In this document: positions 43,698 through 55,680 of the stretch, one piece after another | How the letters are laid out: each line of letters begins with the position of its first letter | How positions within the stretch are numbered: the first letter of the stretch is position 1 | DNA from: Epiperipatus broadwayi | Lineage: Eukaryota > Onychophora > Udeonychophora > Euonychophora > Peripatidae | Length of the DNA stretch: 64,000 bases | Reading direction: 5' to 3' | Assembly (NCBI GenBank): GCA_028023455.1 | Contig: JAQFVV010013339.1 | Coordinates: 62,001-126,000, forward strand | Program-made: the position numbers and the translations under genes | The notes under the pieces: model-generated | The model's input: the letters and a program-made list of their open reading frames with translations, nothing else | What the model was told of the DNA's origin: nothing | The model's database searches: none

Positions 43698-46525
43698 TTC
43701 CCTCCATCCTGATAGATGATTTCAACCACTCCTATGAAACTTTCTAATCCAATTAGTTCTCATTAATCAGTCCAAAGCTAACAAGTGCTCAACACCTACT
43801 CCCCGAGACAGCATTCTCATTCTACACAACTAAACATGTCACTCATAGACATAACCTTTCTGTCTCCAAACTTACTGCCCTCATTCAAGCCAGCCTCTGG
43901 TTTTCTCAGACCACCTGTTACAAGAGACCGAACTCCATTTCTGCAGCCCACCAAACCAAACAGCAGAGAACAAGACTCATAACCAGGAAAACTATACCTG
44001 CCTGTTCTCAGAAGCCTATATACAATTCCACCAAACAAATATATTTGCCAGGATAATCACAGAGGCATGGCGCCTATTCACAAAACTCTACAACTAATAG
44101 CCAACTATTCCTTCTGAAGGCCATAGCCCTTGAAACTCCTGAAGCACCTAGACATCATGGGCACCCTCAAGCACCTATCTTTGGAAGGACAACACATAGA
44201 AAAAATTCTACAACTAAGACAGAATATAAAACCACTCAAAAAATTTTAGTTGAATACATAGCAAGAGTTACCCAATACATCAACATTGCTGGACCAGGGA
44301 ACACATCAGATGGGCCTTGGGACAGAAAAAAATAATAATGGCCTCAGTGACATCACCATCGATGGTAAACAATTTATTGGTCCCACAATGCTAGGGAAAA
44401 TCCAAGAGCATTTCAAAATAGTTTCCAAACTTCCATAACACCCAACCACAGAAGAACATTCAAAATATTCAGGACAATCCCCATGACATCAGCCATGCCA
44501 CAATCCTAACAAAACTAAGCTCAATGTCAGATAAAATACACCCTGGCCTACATGGCATCATGAAGTTCTTTCTACTCCACCTGAGCAGGTGCACCATCCC
44601 AATCATCAAGGAAATGATAGATCTGCTCAGCAGTGGGACTTGTTATCTTGATTTCCTAAATCCCATTGCAATGGTGCCACTACTTAAAAAGAGTGACACC
44701 ACACCTAAACTCAAAACCTAAGGCCCATCTCAATAATCTCCCTTTCAAGATAAACCAAGGCTATAATAAAAAACAAAACACAAGGCAACACTCTGAAGCA
44801 CCTTTCAAGATACCAGTTCACCAAGAAAGGTGCAGTCACATCAGATGCCATAAGCCATTTCCACTTGTCTTGACCCAAGTCCACACAAAGAGGTCAAGGC
44901 CATTTGCCATTGGCAACACAGGGACCTTTGACTCTGCATGCATTAATGTGCCATTTAAAATGAACAATACCAAGTACCCTAATCTTTTCTACAAATCATT
45001 GAGAATCTTATAAACCAAGAAATTTTTCACACTAGATGGGCATAGCCCCAGGATTCAAACCCTATTTATCCATCCTGCAGGGCTCCTCACTAAGCACTTA
45101 TTCACAGCTTACATAAACCCTTTCCTACTCCACATATAAAACACACTCCCAGGCATCCAAGTGGAATACATCAATGAAAACATAAACCACATTTCCTATG
45201 TGGGCAATGTTGTCTTTTTCCCTTGTATCACTCACCTTAACACTCTAATAGACATACTTGATGGCTATACAGCAACCCATGGTCTCACATTCAACAGCAA
45301 GAAGTCAGCAATATGGTCACTGCTCACAGGAAAACAAATACAGTGAAGTTCAATGCCCAACCTCAGAAGTTCTTGGGTTTCCCCATAGCAAAGCCTCCCT
45401 CTCTCATGAGACAGGAAATTCAAAACTCCCTCCTTGAAAAAACCAAAACCACAATAGTACTGATTTACTTGTCTCTCTTTGAAAAGGTGGCTTTACTCAA
45501 TGCCATCCTGCTCCCAAAGATAACATACCACATCATCAGATTCACCCCCAGAAAGGGCTTTGTAACTAAAATTAACCTGGCATGCACCAAACTTTGCTGG
45601 GGAGGAAAAGTTGCAGCAATCAGCATCAGGACTATGCATCACCCAAGAGGCAGAATGGTCTTCCTCTCCACTCCATAGAAACAGGCAACCTACAAAGAAT
45701 ACACAACATGCTTTATAGACTTTTTAAGGACAACCACATCATAGAATGCCCACTACCCATCAAGCTCACCACCTCACAAACAAAACAATTGGCTTAAGCA
45801 ATCAATGACTAATCCTGAATCAAATTTCAGCCAATCCTAACCTCATCACACACACTCACAGATTGGGAGATCTTCAACCTCATAAAACAAGAATTCTACG
45901 ATTACTGCCGACCTCCAAATCTCCAACCAAAGACTCATCAAACTAACAAAACACTGGCATCTTCCTCTGAAATACATCAACTTCATCATTAAAATAAACC
46001 TGGATGCCCTCCCCACAAATGCTTTTCTTCCTCAGGAGGGGCTTCAAAAATCTAGAAACCACATGGTCACTCTTCTGGAGAGAGGATGAAACCACCAACC
46101 ACATGCTAACAAATTGCCCAACTCTATTAAAGCTCCAATCAACATTCCAGAACTGGGTTTAAAATCACCCCCACAACTCTTTGTCTCTTGGCAATGGGAT
46201 ACATCAAAAAACATGCACAGCATCAACTGACAACATTCATGGATGTAATCTTGTCATCAACAAGTCAGAGGACCCCAACATAGGCAGCCTTATTCCAAAT
46301 GCTGAACAAAATCTGCAAAACAGACTTTTCCACAGCCTACCCCAACATAGCAGAACAGACATGGGCCCAGTTGACCTACCCAGTCAAGAAACACACACAA
46401 GATTTCTGAACACAACACCACAGAAGTTTACAACCCTTGGGTATAAACCAATGTAACAGCCTGTATAAAACAATGTAATTACCTGTAAAACCAATGTTAT
46501 CATTGTATATATCCTCAATAAAGTT
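43698..46525 (+). mobile_element. LINE 3' part, right-arm copy (broken ORF2)
   Basis: Same element as 6,425-9,270 in opposite orientation. Reads ILIDDFNH at the start, LLNAILLPKITYH in the thumb region, and stops with ...GYKPM at 46,456. The RT catalytic box is YVGN at 45,197-45,208, so both catalytic aspartates are lost here. Open pieces are at most 121 codons. The 3' UTR has three imperfect aaaccaatgtaa-type repeats and an aataaag at about 46,516. The element continues into the gap. Confidence 0.8.
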
Positions 46526-46828
46526 GAAAGGAACTAACTTTTCTTTATATTTATTTTATAAAAGACTACAAATAAAATCATTAAATTGAATATTGTTTCA
46601 CCAATTAAAAAATAAATATAGTTATACAAATGCAAACTTGACATATAATATAAAACTGGAATAAAAAATTAGTTTTTATATACATTTTGAGTATAGACTT
46701 TTTGCTTATTATGTAAGGTATTTTTATTGCAAAATATATCTTTCATTTTAATTAATGGTTTTGTAACATTAATTCCACAAGATATATTTTATTTTGGTAT
46801 TAATAGTCAGCCACTTACATTAAATATT

Positions 46829-47036
46829 CATTATCATCAACCATTATCAATCCACTGCATGATGGAGGTCTCCCCAAGTTTAATCCATCTTCTACGATTT
46901 TTAACTTTTCTTCTCCACATCACCCCTGCACATTTTCTTATTTCATCCATCCATCTCACATGTGGTCTCTTTCTGGGTCTTTTACAATATTTTGGAATCC
47001 AGTTTAAAATTTCAATTCTCCATCTATTATCATCTC
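46829..47036 (-). mobile_element. 5'-truncated RTE tail, right-arm copy
   Basis: Mirror of 5,911-6,122, flanked by ACATTAAATATT at 46,817-46,828 and 47,037-47,048, the complement of the left-arm target duplication. The same insertion in both arms means it happened before the arms separated. Confidence 0.88.
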
Positions 47037-47048
47037 ACATTAAATATT

Positions 47049-48420
47049 ATATTAACTTATATAATTAAACATTGTTAATGTAGGGAAATAATACTGGGAT
47101 AACTAATTATGTAATAGTGATTTACAAATTAATTTATAAATTAAATGTGTAATTGAAAATTTCTTTTACATGTTTGAACTTTTAGCAATTATTGTCCTGT
47201 TTAGTTTTCTATGAAGATGATAAATGGAGAAACAAAATACAATTAAATTGAATTTATTATTGATTTACAAATAACTTTAAAAATTAAACATATAATTTCA
47301 AATCTTTTAATCATTCTAATTGATGGGTTTATTTAAAAATTTTACTAATATTATTTGTCTTGGAAATTTTAAAATTTATTTTGTTTTGAAAAAGAGACTA
47401 AAAAGTCAATTAAAAATTGTTTTAATGTCAAATTTAAATAAGCTTAATTATATACAATACAGACATATTAATATTTTAATTAAGAACTTATAATGAAATA
47501 ATAATTATTTAATGACCAATTGACTACTTCATATTTGTGTCAAAGCAAGAATCATTTTTGTGTATTTGAGTGTCCATTCATCTCTATGGCTAAAATCAAT
47601 TATAAAATATATTGTCAAAATTTATATGAATAAAATGATACAATGTTAAGAAGTATTGAGATTTGATATTACATAATAACTCATGTGTTTACTTGCATGA
47701 ATGCATATACTACTTAGTTAAAAAAAATTTGGAGATAAATAATGAAAATAATATAATTATGTTGAATCATTGAAAGCTTTTTTAGTATAATACTTTGTTA
47801 ATATATATGCAAAAATGTATGAAAGAAGTTACATGAAATAAAAAAAACATGAATATTGGAATTTAAACAAGTGAAGATATAGATAGCAGTAGTTTTGATA
47901 TATTTCTGAATTGAATTTCAGCCTAGGATTAAATATTTTTTTCAACATGAGTGTTTTGATATCATATAGAATGTATTTAAATATTTAATTATAATTAAGT
48001 CAAGAATTAGCTACATGACTGTAGCTATTTATTGGCATATTAGAATTATACTAATATATTGTTTGTCATTTAAGTGTAATAAATTAGCTGTGATTTCTAC
48101 ACTTTCCTAGGATAAAATGTTTTAATGTTTAAAATAAATAATGAGGTATGATATGGTTCTGCATAGGATCAATAAAATGAATAAAATTATGATCTATCAG
48201 CACACACAACTTTGAAAAACAGTTAGGACTATTTGATCTGAATTAGATTAAAAGCTAATATTGTAAAAGAAATATGTAAAATTAATATCAAAAATTGAGC
48301 TATATTTAAAATCATGTTTTATAATAATGTGAAAAGCTAAAACCTTTGACAGATGCACCTTTAAAATGCTTGTGACAGGCAATCAGATGTAATAATGACT
48401 GCACTTACAACTCTCAATTC
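47049..48420. other. AT-rich DNA, mirror of 4,546-5,898
   Basis: Nothing coding is recognised. Confidence 0.5.
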
Positions 48421-48542
48421 ATTGATAACAAAAAAAATCAAGTCAGATGTCACATGACCTAATTTTAATAAAGCTCGCATTTAACAAAGTTATATATAGA
48501 GTTCACAAAACAAACTCTTAACAAGCTTTGAGAATACTCTCA

Positions 48543-48582
48543 ACCCCAGACTGGTTTCTGCATCTAGCATGATCAGTGAGAT
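48543..48582 (-). ncRNA. Hammerhead motif, core mutated (CUGAUCA)
   Basis: Stem II UGC/GCA and stem I are good, but the invariant G8 is C. The left-arm partner (4,384-4,423) has the intact core. Confidence 0.5.
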
Positions 48583-48920
48583 GTTAGAATATTCATTAGA
48601 TTAAAAATACAGGACTAACCCAGCACTTTAACTATTGTATAACTATTGAGAAGAAAATCTAAAACTTTCAGACATTCATATGTCTAAAAATCCAGCTATC
48701 TAACTCAAATAGCCATATGAAACTGAACTAAGTTCAGATACACCATATATTAATAGCTCTAGCAATATAAAATCGCCAAAGCCTTAATAGCAAAAATTAA
48801 ATTGATAAAAAAAAATCAAGTCAGACGTCACATGATCTAATTTTAATAAAGCTCGCATTTAACAAAGTTATATATAAAGTTCGCAAAACAAACTCTTAAC
48901 AAGCTTTGAGAATATTCTCA

Positions 48921-48960
48921 ACCCCAGACTGGTTTCTGCATCTAGCATCGTCAGTGGCTA
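48921..48960 (-). ncRNA. Hammerhead motif at the inverted junction
   Basis: Identical to the motif at 4,009-4,048: intact core and stem II, stem I reduced to 3 pairs. Confidence 0.55.
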
Positions 48961-49090
48961 TTTGAGTTAGATAGCTGGATTTTTAGACATATGAATGTCT
49001 GAAAGTTTCAGATTTTCTTCTCAATAGTTATACATTAGATAAAGTGCTGGGTTAGTCCTAGTATTTTTAATCTAATGAATATTATGTAAC

Positions 49091-49130
49091 ACCTCACTGA
49101 TAATGCTAAATGCTGAAACCAGTCTGGGGT
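49091..49130 (+). ncRNA. Hammerhead motif, core mutated (CUGAUAA)
   Basis: G8 is A; stem I ACCUCA/UGGGGU and GAAAC-CA-GUC are kept. The left-arm partner (3,839-3,878) has the intact core. Confidence 0.5.
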
Positions 49131-49190
49131 TGAGAGTATTCCCAAAGCTTGTTAAGAGTTTGTTTTGCGAAGTCTTTATATAACTCTCAA

Positions 49191-52100
49191 TTCAAAAACA
49201 CAAACCAGAGAATTTACGAGAAAAAGATGGAACCCACCTTCTTCTCTACTTAAATTTATTTATAAATAAGCCAGATTCAAGCATTCTAAACTAAGAGCAT
49301 AAATCTTAACACACCTTCACATTTAATTCACTAAATATATAAATTACATTTATATTCAATCAAATATTTAAAAGTATTAATAAATGAAGGCTAAATAATT
49401 TCTGAATACTGAGTTTTTTAGAGAGCAACTTTTAGTGATTCATTAATACACTAAAGAAAAGTTTGCAGTTCTGATATTTAGAGAAAAAATGTTATAATTA
49501 TCAGCAAATATTATTATTTATCAATTTAATCAAATCTTTCAATTTTAAATCTTACATAGAAAAATTCATAATTGATCAATAGCTTTAAGATAACTAGCTG
49601 CAATATTTTAAATTCGTTATCTTTATTTCATGATGATTTTAATTTCTTTTAATGATATATTAGCTTTATAAATATATATTTTGAATACAAAAAATAATCA
49701 TAAACGAATACATTATTTCACAAATTTATCCAAACCTTCATTAAAAAAAGTACTTAACATTTTTTTAAAAATAGTATGCATACAAATAATCAAAATGTCA
49801 TAGTAGACATAAGTTGTCCCAGTATAAAACTAATATATGGTTCTCTCTTTAAGCTGTCTATAGCAATAAATGGGTCATGTTATAACATAGTGAAACATCG
49901 ACAAAACTTTTAAAGTGGTAGCATCACTGGCTAAAGTTATAACATGAAACATTCATTTAATATCTTAGTCCATAATAGAATAATATGCTAACATTAAATT
50001 TTGTTACAAATGGGGTGAAATTACTGTTGAAAACATTTCAAATGATTTAAGTAGTATAGAGTCATAAAGCAATTAGTCACAAAAAGATGGCCAAGTGCTT
50101 TTCAAAATTTCATGATTTCAGAAAAAGCAATGAAGATGAAATTATGAAACACATTGACATTCTATATCATTAATTGTGGATCCACATGTGAGCACCTCAA
50201 AACATTTGTAAGAACTCAAGCTGAAATCACAAGCAAAGGTATCATTATTTATTATAATGTATGTCTAAATGGAACATTCTCCTTTGTTTGGATTCATAAA
50301 GTATTTATTGCTTCAAGATAATTCCCAACAATAATAGTTTTTGAACAAATGTTCATCTCCCCCAAATCTGAGAATTTTACTTATCCACAAAGAAAGCACA
50401 ATCATTTTGTGACTAAACATTTCTCAAAGCTTTAGTTGCCATATCACCTGAATTAAAAATCACGAACCAATATTTTATGAATGGTTTTAAAATAAGACTT
50501 AACTGTGAGATGTTATCTTATATTTTTAGCAATCTTTAATTTTGCATTAAGCTGACCTACTAATGTTTATTTGAAGCAATTTTATAACTGAAAATATTTC
50601 ATAAAATATACCTGACATTTGAACTGTTTATGGATAAAAAAACAATGTTACCTTCATATTTGTATATGCTAATTTGATTGGTGATGATCATCCAATTATA
50701 ATGACCATCATGCAAAATGCCAGCAAGCATGTAGTGGCTTCTATAAGCAGAATAAAAGCGAGGAAAAAAGAGGATGGCAATCTTATAGATTCCCATGAGT
50801 GAATGGTCTAGAATATATATGCATAGTCAATGCTGGCTTATTCTAAGTCCAATTAGAATTTCATGCCAACAATAAAGATTATATCATTGCTTACTTAAAT
50901 TAAGAAAACCATAAATGAAATTCTTAAATATTTCTTAAATCTTATTTTCTTCTGTATACTTGATTAAGTAGTTTTAAAAAAATGAATACAAATCCATTAG
51001 AAATATTTTAACATGTGCAGTGAATAAATCTTCATAATTTATATATTGTAATTATTGAAAAATATACAATGAATCAATTTATGTTTGGATTAAATAACCA
51101 ATTTTGAAAAAAAATGTAACCATATCATTTTGACATGTAATGAATCCATTTCTCTAGATTCTTTTTTGTCTTTTTAATTTCATGTAAAATGTTAATTTTA
51201 AGTGTAGTTCTTTTTATGATTAGTAGGTGAGAAAGCACTTAATTGAAAGAGAACTATTAAATTCCATTTTGAGGGCATAACAACCAATCAGCCAAATGCC
51301 CAACATCTCAACATTGTTTTTCATATTGTAAGTTAGCATGCTTGTCATACACACTATACAGAAATTATTTAATCCAATATACATCACATGATCACCATTT
51401 CTTATACTTGCTCTTAAATGTTATTGCACTGAGTGGCAATACATATAAAGAGTTTTGCCTGTTTTAAACCATTTAATGTTTATTGATATTTTATCTTTGG
51501 GGTTAAAATCAAGAAATAACATGATCATTCTTCTCATTTCATGAACTTATTTAAAATTCAGTTTTCTTGAAAGCAGCAAAACTGTGAAGATTTTTTAATA
51601 TTTACAATCATGACAGAAAATTAAGTTGTGGTTTAAATGCTTATTGTATATAGTTTTGTGCAGCCATTACAATGTTAACAAATGCAAAACAAAAAATAAC
51701 TTGTCAAACTATAAAAGTACATACATATATACATTTCTAGTTATTTGTTCTAAGTGTTGTATTTTTAAATCATTATACATTAAACTCACATTTTTAGGCA
51801 GTGAATATAAGATAGTAGTTATTACAAGTTTTAGAATAATGTCTGCACTTATGCAGATTATGTAGGTATATAATTTACTTATTTATAAACATTTTAAGGT
51901 ATTATATGTGGAACATGAGATGCAACATGGAATGTCTCTGTAATTTATACTTCAATGGATCACTTTTAATGTTCTCCCTGCCATCATATCTTGCAAATCC
52001 TATTAATTTGTCCTAGCAACACATGCATTCACATTCATTGTGAATCATTTCAAATATTTTGGTAGTTTAGAAAATTAATACAAAATTTAATGTTCATATC

Positions 52101-52950
52101 ACTAATACATTTCAAACCACAATTTGTGATTTCCACATGCTAGCATCTTAATATTTTTGTCCTGAATAGTTAACACTGGTATCATATAACACATGAACAG
52201 ACTTAGAGATTGCTTTGCAGATAGCTTAGAGAAAAGCTGTCACCATTTCACTGGTATACACTGTGAATATCTACTGTTTTTTAATGAAGGCATAGTAGAG
52301 CAAATCTGAGAAATAGTGTAATATCAATGCACTTTTAATTCCTACACTTACACAAAAAGTGTTAACATTTATCTCTAAAAAGAAATTTTATTCCTGGCTA
52401 TACATTATTTAAAGAATAATGTAGTCAAATTTTGCTTTGAGATAAAATCAATTTAAATTCACAAAAAAATATAATTTGATTTTTGCTAATATTTTATTTT
52501 TTTAATACGATTTATTACTGAAATTCTCCAAGCTTAGCTTCAACAATAATGCACAATCATCTACAAGCTTGAATAATCATTGGACATCTGGTGGTATAGT
52601 GCTATTTCTGACTTTTGGTTTCAAAACCACTACTAATACACTTATGCATATATCCTGTATTTTTGTAGTTTAATATTCTGAAATTCAAAACACCCTAACA
52701 CTTTGAACCATCAGATAATTATCTGTCATGTCTATGTAATTGGGATACTAAATTAATTTCTATATGTTGAAAGTGTTTCATTGCCACAGCATAGAATAGG
52801 AATGAATATTAGTTTAGAATAGTTGTAAATATAGAATCAAAGCACATGAAAACTGCTTAAAAATTAGTTAAAAAATATTAACAAATAGGTTTAATATACA
52901 TTTAAATTTGTACAGTATTTGCAAAATACTAATTTAACAAAAAAAACAAG
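49191..52950. other. AT-rich DNA, mirror of 1-3,785
   Basis: No gene. The hammerhead-family fragment recurs at about 51,385-51,490. Confidence 0.5.
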
Positions 52951-53010
52951 CATAATTATATTTATTCTGTATTAATAAAAATGCATTATATTTATTCTGT
53001 ATTAATAAAA
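52951..53010. repeat. 30-bp tandem duplication
   Basis: Two near-identical 30-bp units (ending tattctgtattaataaaa) at 52,951-52,980 and 52,981-53,010. The left arm has only one, so it arose after the arms diverged. Confidence 0.85.
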
Positions 53011-53242
53011 AAATACATTAGTTTTTGTTTAATAATATTTAAAATAAAAAAAAACTTTTTTTCTTCCTAGGTATTAAAATTGTTTTAATTGATACAAATG
53101 TTTATTAAGGTAATTAACAATAAAAATTGAAATAAAAGAATTTTTTGCAATAGCTTATTATTAAAAGTAAATTAAAAGCAACTTGTTAATTTTTATTAGT
53201 CATTTATTAAATTAGAGAATATCCACTTAATGAATGTATTTG

Positions 53243-54045
53243 TGGTATAATTTTCACTTCATCACTCTCATGCAAGGTAGTGACTGGTTTCTGTTTATAG
53301 CATCTTGTGGAAAGATATTATAAATATAATGTATGATTCCCAAGATTGTCCAGAACAATTTCTCACATATATCTTTATCATTGTTCAGTGTATATAACCC
53401 AATTACTACTTTAATTGATGTATCAAACTTCCTACCCTCAAAATGTGTCACAATGTTGTGAGGGTGGTAATTTGACATGTACAAATTAAACTGTAATAAT
53501 TGGCTATTTATATATACTGAATGATGATAGATATATGCAAGATTGTAATCTGGACCTTTTGATGAATACTGTTCGACTATATGTGCATCTTGAATATGAT
53601 ACATCTTTGGTCATATGTTTATGATTATTTTCCCTCCACAAAGTGATAAAAGCAGATGGAAACCAGTCATCTTACATGGGAGTGGGACAGTGAAAATTAC
53701 CCAGCAGAAATGTTCATTCAGTGGATGACTTTTAATCTAAATGAATAAAAAAATTAAAACTTCCATCAAATGGTAGTTTGTGACAATGTGAAAATTGTTT
53801 GACACATCAATTAAACTGCAATAATGGGATTTCCATATATAGTGGAAATAAAGATATATGTAAAAAATGATTTAGTGCAACTGATGTGTGCTGATTCAGC
53901 ATGAAATAGGCAACTTGGAGATTATACATCTTTTTCATGTCTTTGATCATGTTTATGGTTACACAATCCACAAGGTGTTAAAAGCAAATGTCAGTCTCTA
54001 CCTTGCATGAGAGTGATATAGTCAAAATTACACTACAGAACTTTT
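53243..54045. mobile_element. Three-copy short-element cluster, one inverted
   Basis: A minus copy (about 53,243-53,450), then two plus copies (about 53,455-53,698 and 53,755-54,045). Shared blocks include acatcaattaaa, aagatatatgt, and ccacaagg...ctaccttgcatgagagtg. The last copy has CUGAUGU, a 5-bp UGCUG/CAGCA helix and GAAA at about 53,890-53,915, aligning with the hammerhead-like core of the 14-19 kb elements but with a damaged CUGANGA box. Head-to-head junction near 53,440-53,470. Confidence 0.55.
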
Positions 54046-54477
54046 ATTCATTAAAAAAATTATGTAAACCAACACTTTGGAAGATTGTTTTGATATTTCT
54101 TTTTTTCAAGTAAATTTAAATCCAATAATTATTCTAGATTAACTACAAATTCTTTTTTAATTTGATTAATTAAAAAAACAAATTCCTTTATATTTATTTG
54201 CATTAATTATCAAAACTATAAATTATTACACATAAGTAATAAAATTTTAGGAACCTAGATAGTCTGCTAAATGCAGTATCAAGGTTTAAAATAAGAAAAA
54301 GCTAGAAAATCTTTAGCTTGTGAAAAAAGCAAAGCAGGTTGTATTTCCAAATTATAAATGTAAGAAATTAATTCTAATAGCAGTCTTTTCTGCATGGAGG
54401 AAAGATTGTCCTAAAATTTTCTAAGAGCAAATTCTCATGCAATCAACCTATGGAATGGAAAACTATATATATATATT
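54046..54477. other. AT-rich DNA, nothing recognised
   Basis: No supported ORF or repeat. Confidence 0.4.
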
Positions 54478-55680
54478 GTACTGGATCGAACCGCAGAAAC
54501 CACTTACTTACACGTATATAAGTTTTGGCTGGTTTCAAACTTCTCCATAATACATTTACAATTTTGTTTACTTATAAATGTTACATGAACGAACCGGCAT
54601 GTTCAAGCAAAATGGGAGATATTATTGATAGCTTTAACTATCAACAATCGCCCACCTCGACTGCTAGATTCAAACCCCTACTATCCAAACACTATATTTG
54701 TTTCGGAGTAAACCCCGGGCACCAGCTAGTCTCAGACTAATGTATTTGGTCAGTAGGCTCATAATCCAGCACTCGAAATGATCCCAAAACTAGCCCAGTC
54801 TAATTTTAATCAATAATAAAATATAGGAAAAAGAATTGGTCAAAAGAGATGGATAAAAAGAAATTGATAAAAAGAATTGACCGACAAATAAAGTGTAAGT
54901 TTAAAGACCATTTATTTTAATTAACATTAATTTACTAAATTTAAAGATCTTTATAATTTTTTATTAATATAACACATGCACATTTTAAATTAACACATTA
55001 TAATATATATCTTATGAAAAGCATAAATAATATTTGACATCGATAAATTATCTCACATTCACAAACACGCACATCAATAGTTCATTTTATGCATGCTTAA
55101 GAGTTCAAATTACTTGTCTTTGTAGGATTTACGAATTACAGCAGTGGCTACTATGTATAAATGAGAATAATAAAATGTTTTACCTAGGATTTTTGGAACG
55201 TGGATTTTGCTTATTGTTGGCTGCTTCTGATGGAGTGTATCTAACCGGTTAGATCTGACATTTCTTGAGGAGATTTGATACTAATCAGTTGGTTTTATTC
55301 CTGGAGACAGTTGAACATTTGACAGAGGATTTCTGAGTTGTTATGCAGACATTTCACAGGCAGGTTTTGATGATCTTGTTGGACTAAAGGGCTGAAGCAA
55401 GAGCGTATATTCCCATAAGACACTCAGAAATGCATTTGTTTCTGGATACATAATATAAACTGCACTATTATCTGAACTGAAACAAGACTGACACTGAAAA
55501 CTAGGCTGACAACTGACATCCGATAAAAATCTGGCTATTTATATATGCAAAGTGTTTTTGTTTTAATATCCTCCGGCAAATATGTGTTGTTGAAATTCCT
55601 TTAGTAACTAATCCTCTGACATGTTTTTGAAGATTGTTTAATTAGTAGTAGCTTTCATAAATGTGTTGTTTTTGTATCTT
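54478..55680 (-). other. Unclassified GC-richer block, possibly LTR or SINE derived
   Basis: CpG-containing sequence unlike its surroundings. A B-box-like GGTTCGATCC is at rc 54,483-54,492, a minus-strand TATA/initiator arrangement at 55,510-55,545, and an aataaa-type signal near 55,290-55,300 (minus). Could be a remnant LTR with its promoter on the minus strand. No protein is recognised; the 71-codon stretch at 54,525-54,740 (+) has no domain. Confidence 0.3.
55510..55545 (-). promoter_or_regulatory. TATA-initiator core promoter, candidate
   Basis: Minus strand: TATATAAATAG starting at 55,545 and TCAGTTG at 55,516-55,510. The initiator A (55,514) lies 31 nt downstream of the TATA start, the standard spacing, and TCAGTT matches the arthropod-type initiator. 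In AT-rich DNA chance matches to TATA are common, so this rests on the initiator and the spacing. Confidence 0.35.

Larger units (their letters stand above)
48421..49190. mobile_element. Hammerhead retroelement cluster, right-arm copy
   Basis: Mirror of 3,786-4,545 with the same head-to-head junction. Contains three motifs at 48,543-48,582, 48,921-48,960 and 49,091-49,130 and the box CTGAAC-N3-GTTCAG at 48,723-48,737. Confidence 0.75.
43698..53020. repeat. Right arm of the giant inverted repeat
   Basis: Reverse complement of 1-9,270. It starts in the endonuclease DFNH region of the LINE and ends near 53,018, where the left arm runs out of the window. A 30-bp unit is tandemly doubled at 52,951-53,010 but single in the left arm. 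Confidence 0.9.

Noticed and set aside
43106-43729. Open frames running through the N gap
   Set aside because: They are made of unknown bases.
46727-47068. 113-codon ORF in the right arm
   Set aside because: Antisense shadow of the truncated RTE tail plus flanking sequence.
54478-55680. Complete LTR
   Set aside because: I could not find matching TG...CA ends with a target duplication.
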